Source: Methanobrevibacter sp. (GTDB taxonomy: Archaea; Methanobacteriota; Methanobacteria; Methanobacteriales; Methanobacteriaceae). From it: a stretch of DNA of 6,863 bases. Location of the stretch: NCBI GenBank assembly GCA_021442885.1, contig JABUVA010000032.1, positions 1-6,863 on the forward strand, written 5' to 3'. The notes under the pieces are model-generated. The model was not told the origin of the DNA, did not search any database, and was given only the letters and a program-made list of their open reading frames with translations. How positions within the stretch are numbered: the stretch's first letter is position 1; the number at the start of each line of letters is the position of its first letter. The position numbers and the translations under genes were made by a program. Below, one piece after another: positions 6,835 through 6,863 of the stretch.

Positions 6835-6848
6835 TGTTTATAGTTTTA
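6835..6848 (-). promoter_or_regulatory. Candidate cobQ promoter element
   Basis: On the minus strand TAAAACTATAAACA resembles a TFB/TBP box pair and would place the transcript start near 6813, about 30 bases before the chosen ATG. A second AT-rich candidate (about 6806-6816) would give an almost leaderless message, which conflicts with the visible ribosome binding site. No cobalamin-riboswitch-like sequence is seen in the 82 bases available upstream. Confidence 0.28.
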
Positions 6849-6863
6849 GTTGTTTTTTTTTAA

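Overview
The window looks like the chromosome of a host-associated methanogenic archaeon of the order Methanobacteriales, most like Methanobrevibacter or Methanosphaera. This rests on the very AT-rich DNA, tRNA genes with no encoded CCA, BRE/TATA-type promoters, ribosome binding sites of the GGTGAT type, the archaeal HMG-CoA synthase/thiolase pair and a two-domain cobyric acid synthase. Genus-level assignment is an inference from composition and gene content.

Layout. Positions 1-88 hold the probable 3' end of an unidentified gene, followed by a hairpin and T-tract. A strong archaeal promoter (about 233-247) then drives two tandem glycine tRNA genes, GCC at 285-358 and UCC at 368-441, separated by only 9 bases. 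From 613 to 2820 lies a compact operon for the first two steps of the mevalonate (archaeal lipid) pathway: HMG-CoA synthase and acetoacetyl-CoA thiolase. The DUF35 scaffold gene that commonly accompanies them is not downstream here. From 2909 to 3842 a minus-strand pair follows: a short, divergent RhuM-family protein and a 57-residue unknown protein. This is the most accessory-looking part of the window. A gene-poor 307-base stretch (3843-4149) separates it from a small secreted protein (4150-4581, minus), which is divergent from a LemA-family membrane protein (4675-5226, plus). LemA runs tail-to-tail into cobyric acid synthase (5237-6781, minus), whose upstream region closes the window.

How the genes work together. 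HMG-CoA synthase and thiolase should form one enzyme complex converting three acetyl-CoA to HMG-CoA for isoprenoid lipids. CobQ amidates the corrin ring of the cobamide used by methanogen methyltransferases. The two tRNAs read GGC/GGU and GGA/GGG codons. The RhuM/57-residue pair is a candidate two-gene accessory module of unknown function. LemA and the secreted protein may share a divergent promoter region. I see no insertion sequence, CRISPR array, attachment site or rRNA. No clearly new system is proven; the best candidate for a second look is the RhuM pair.
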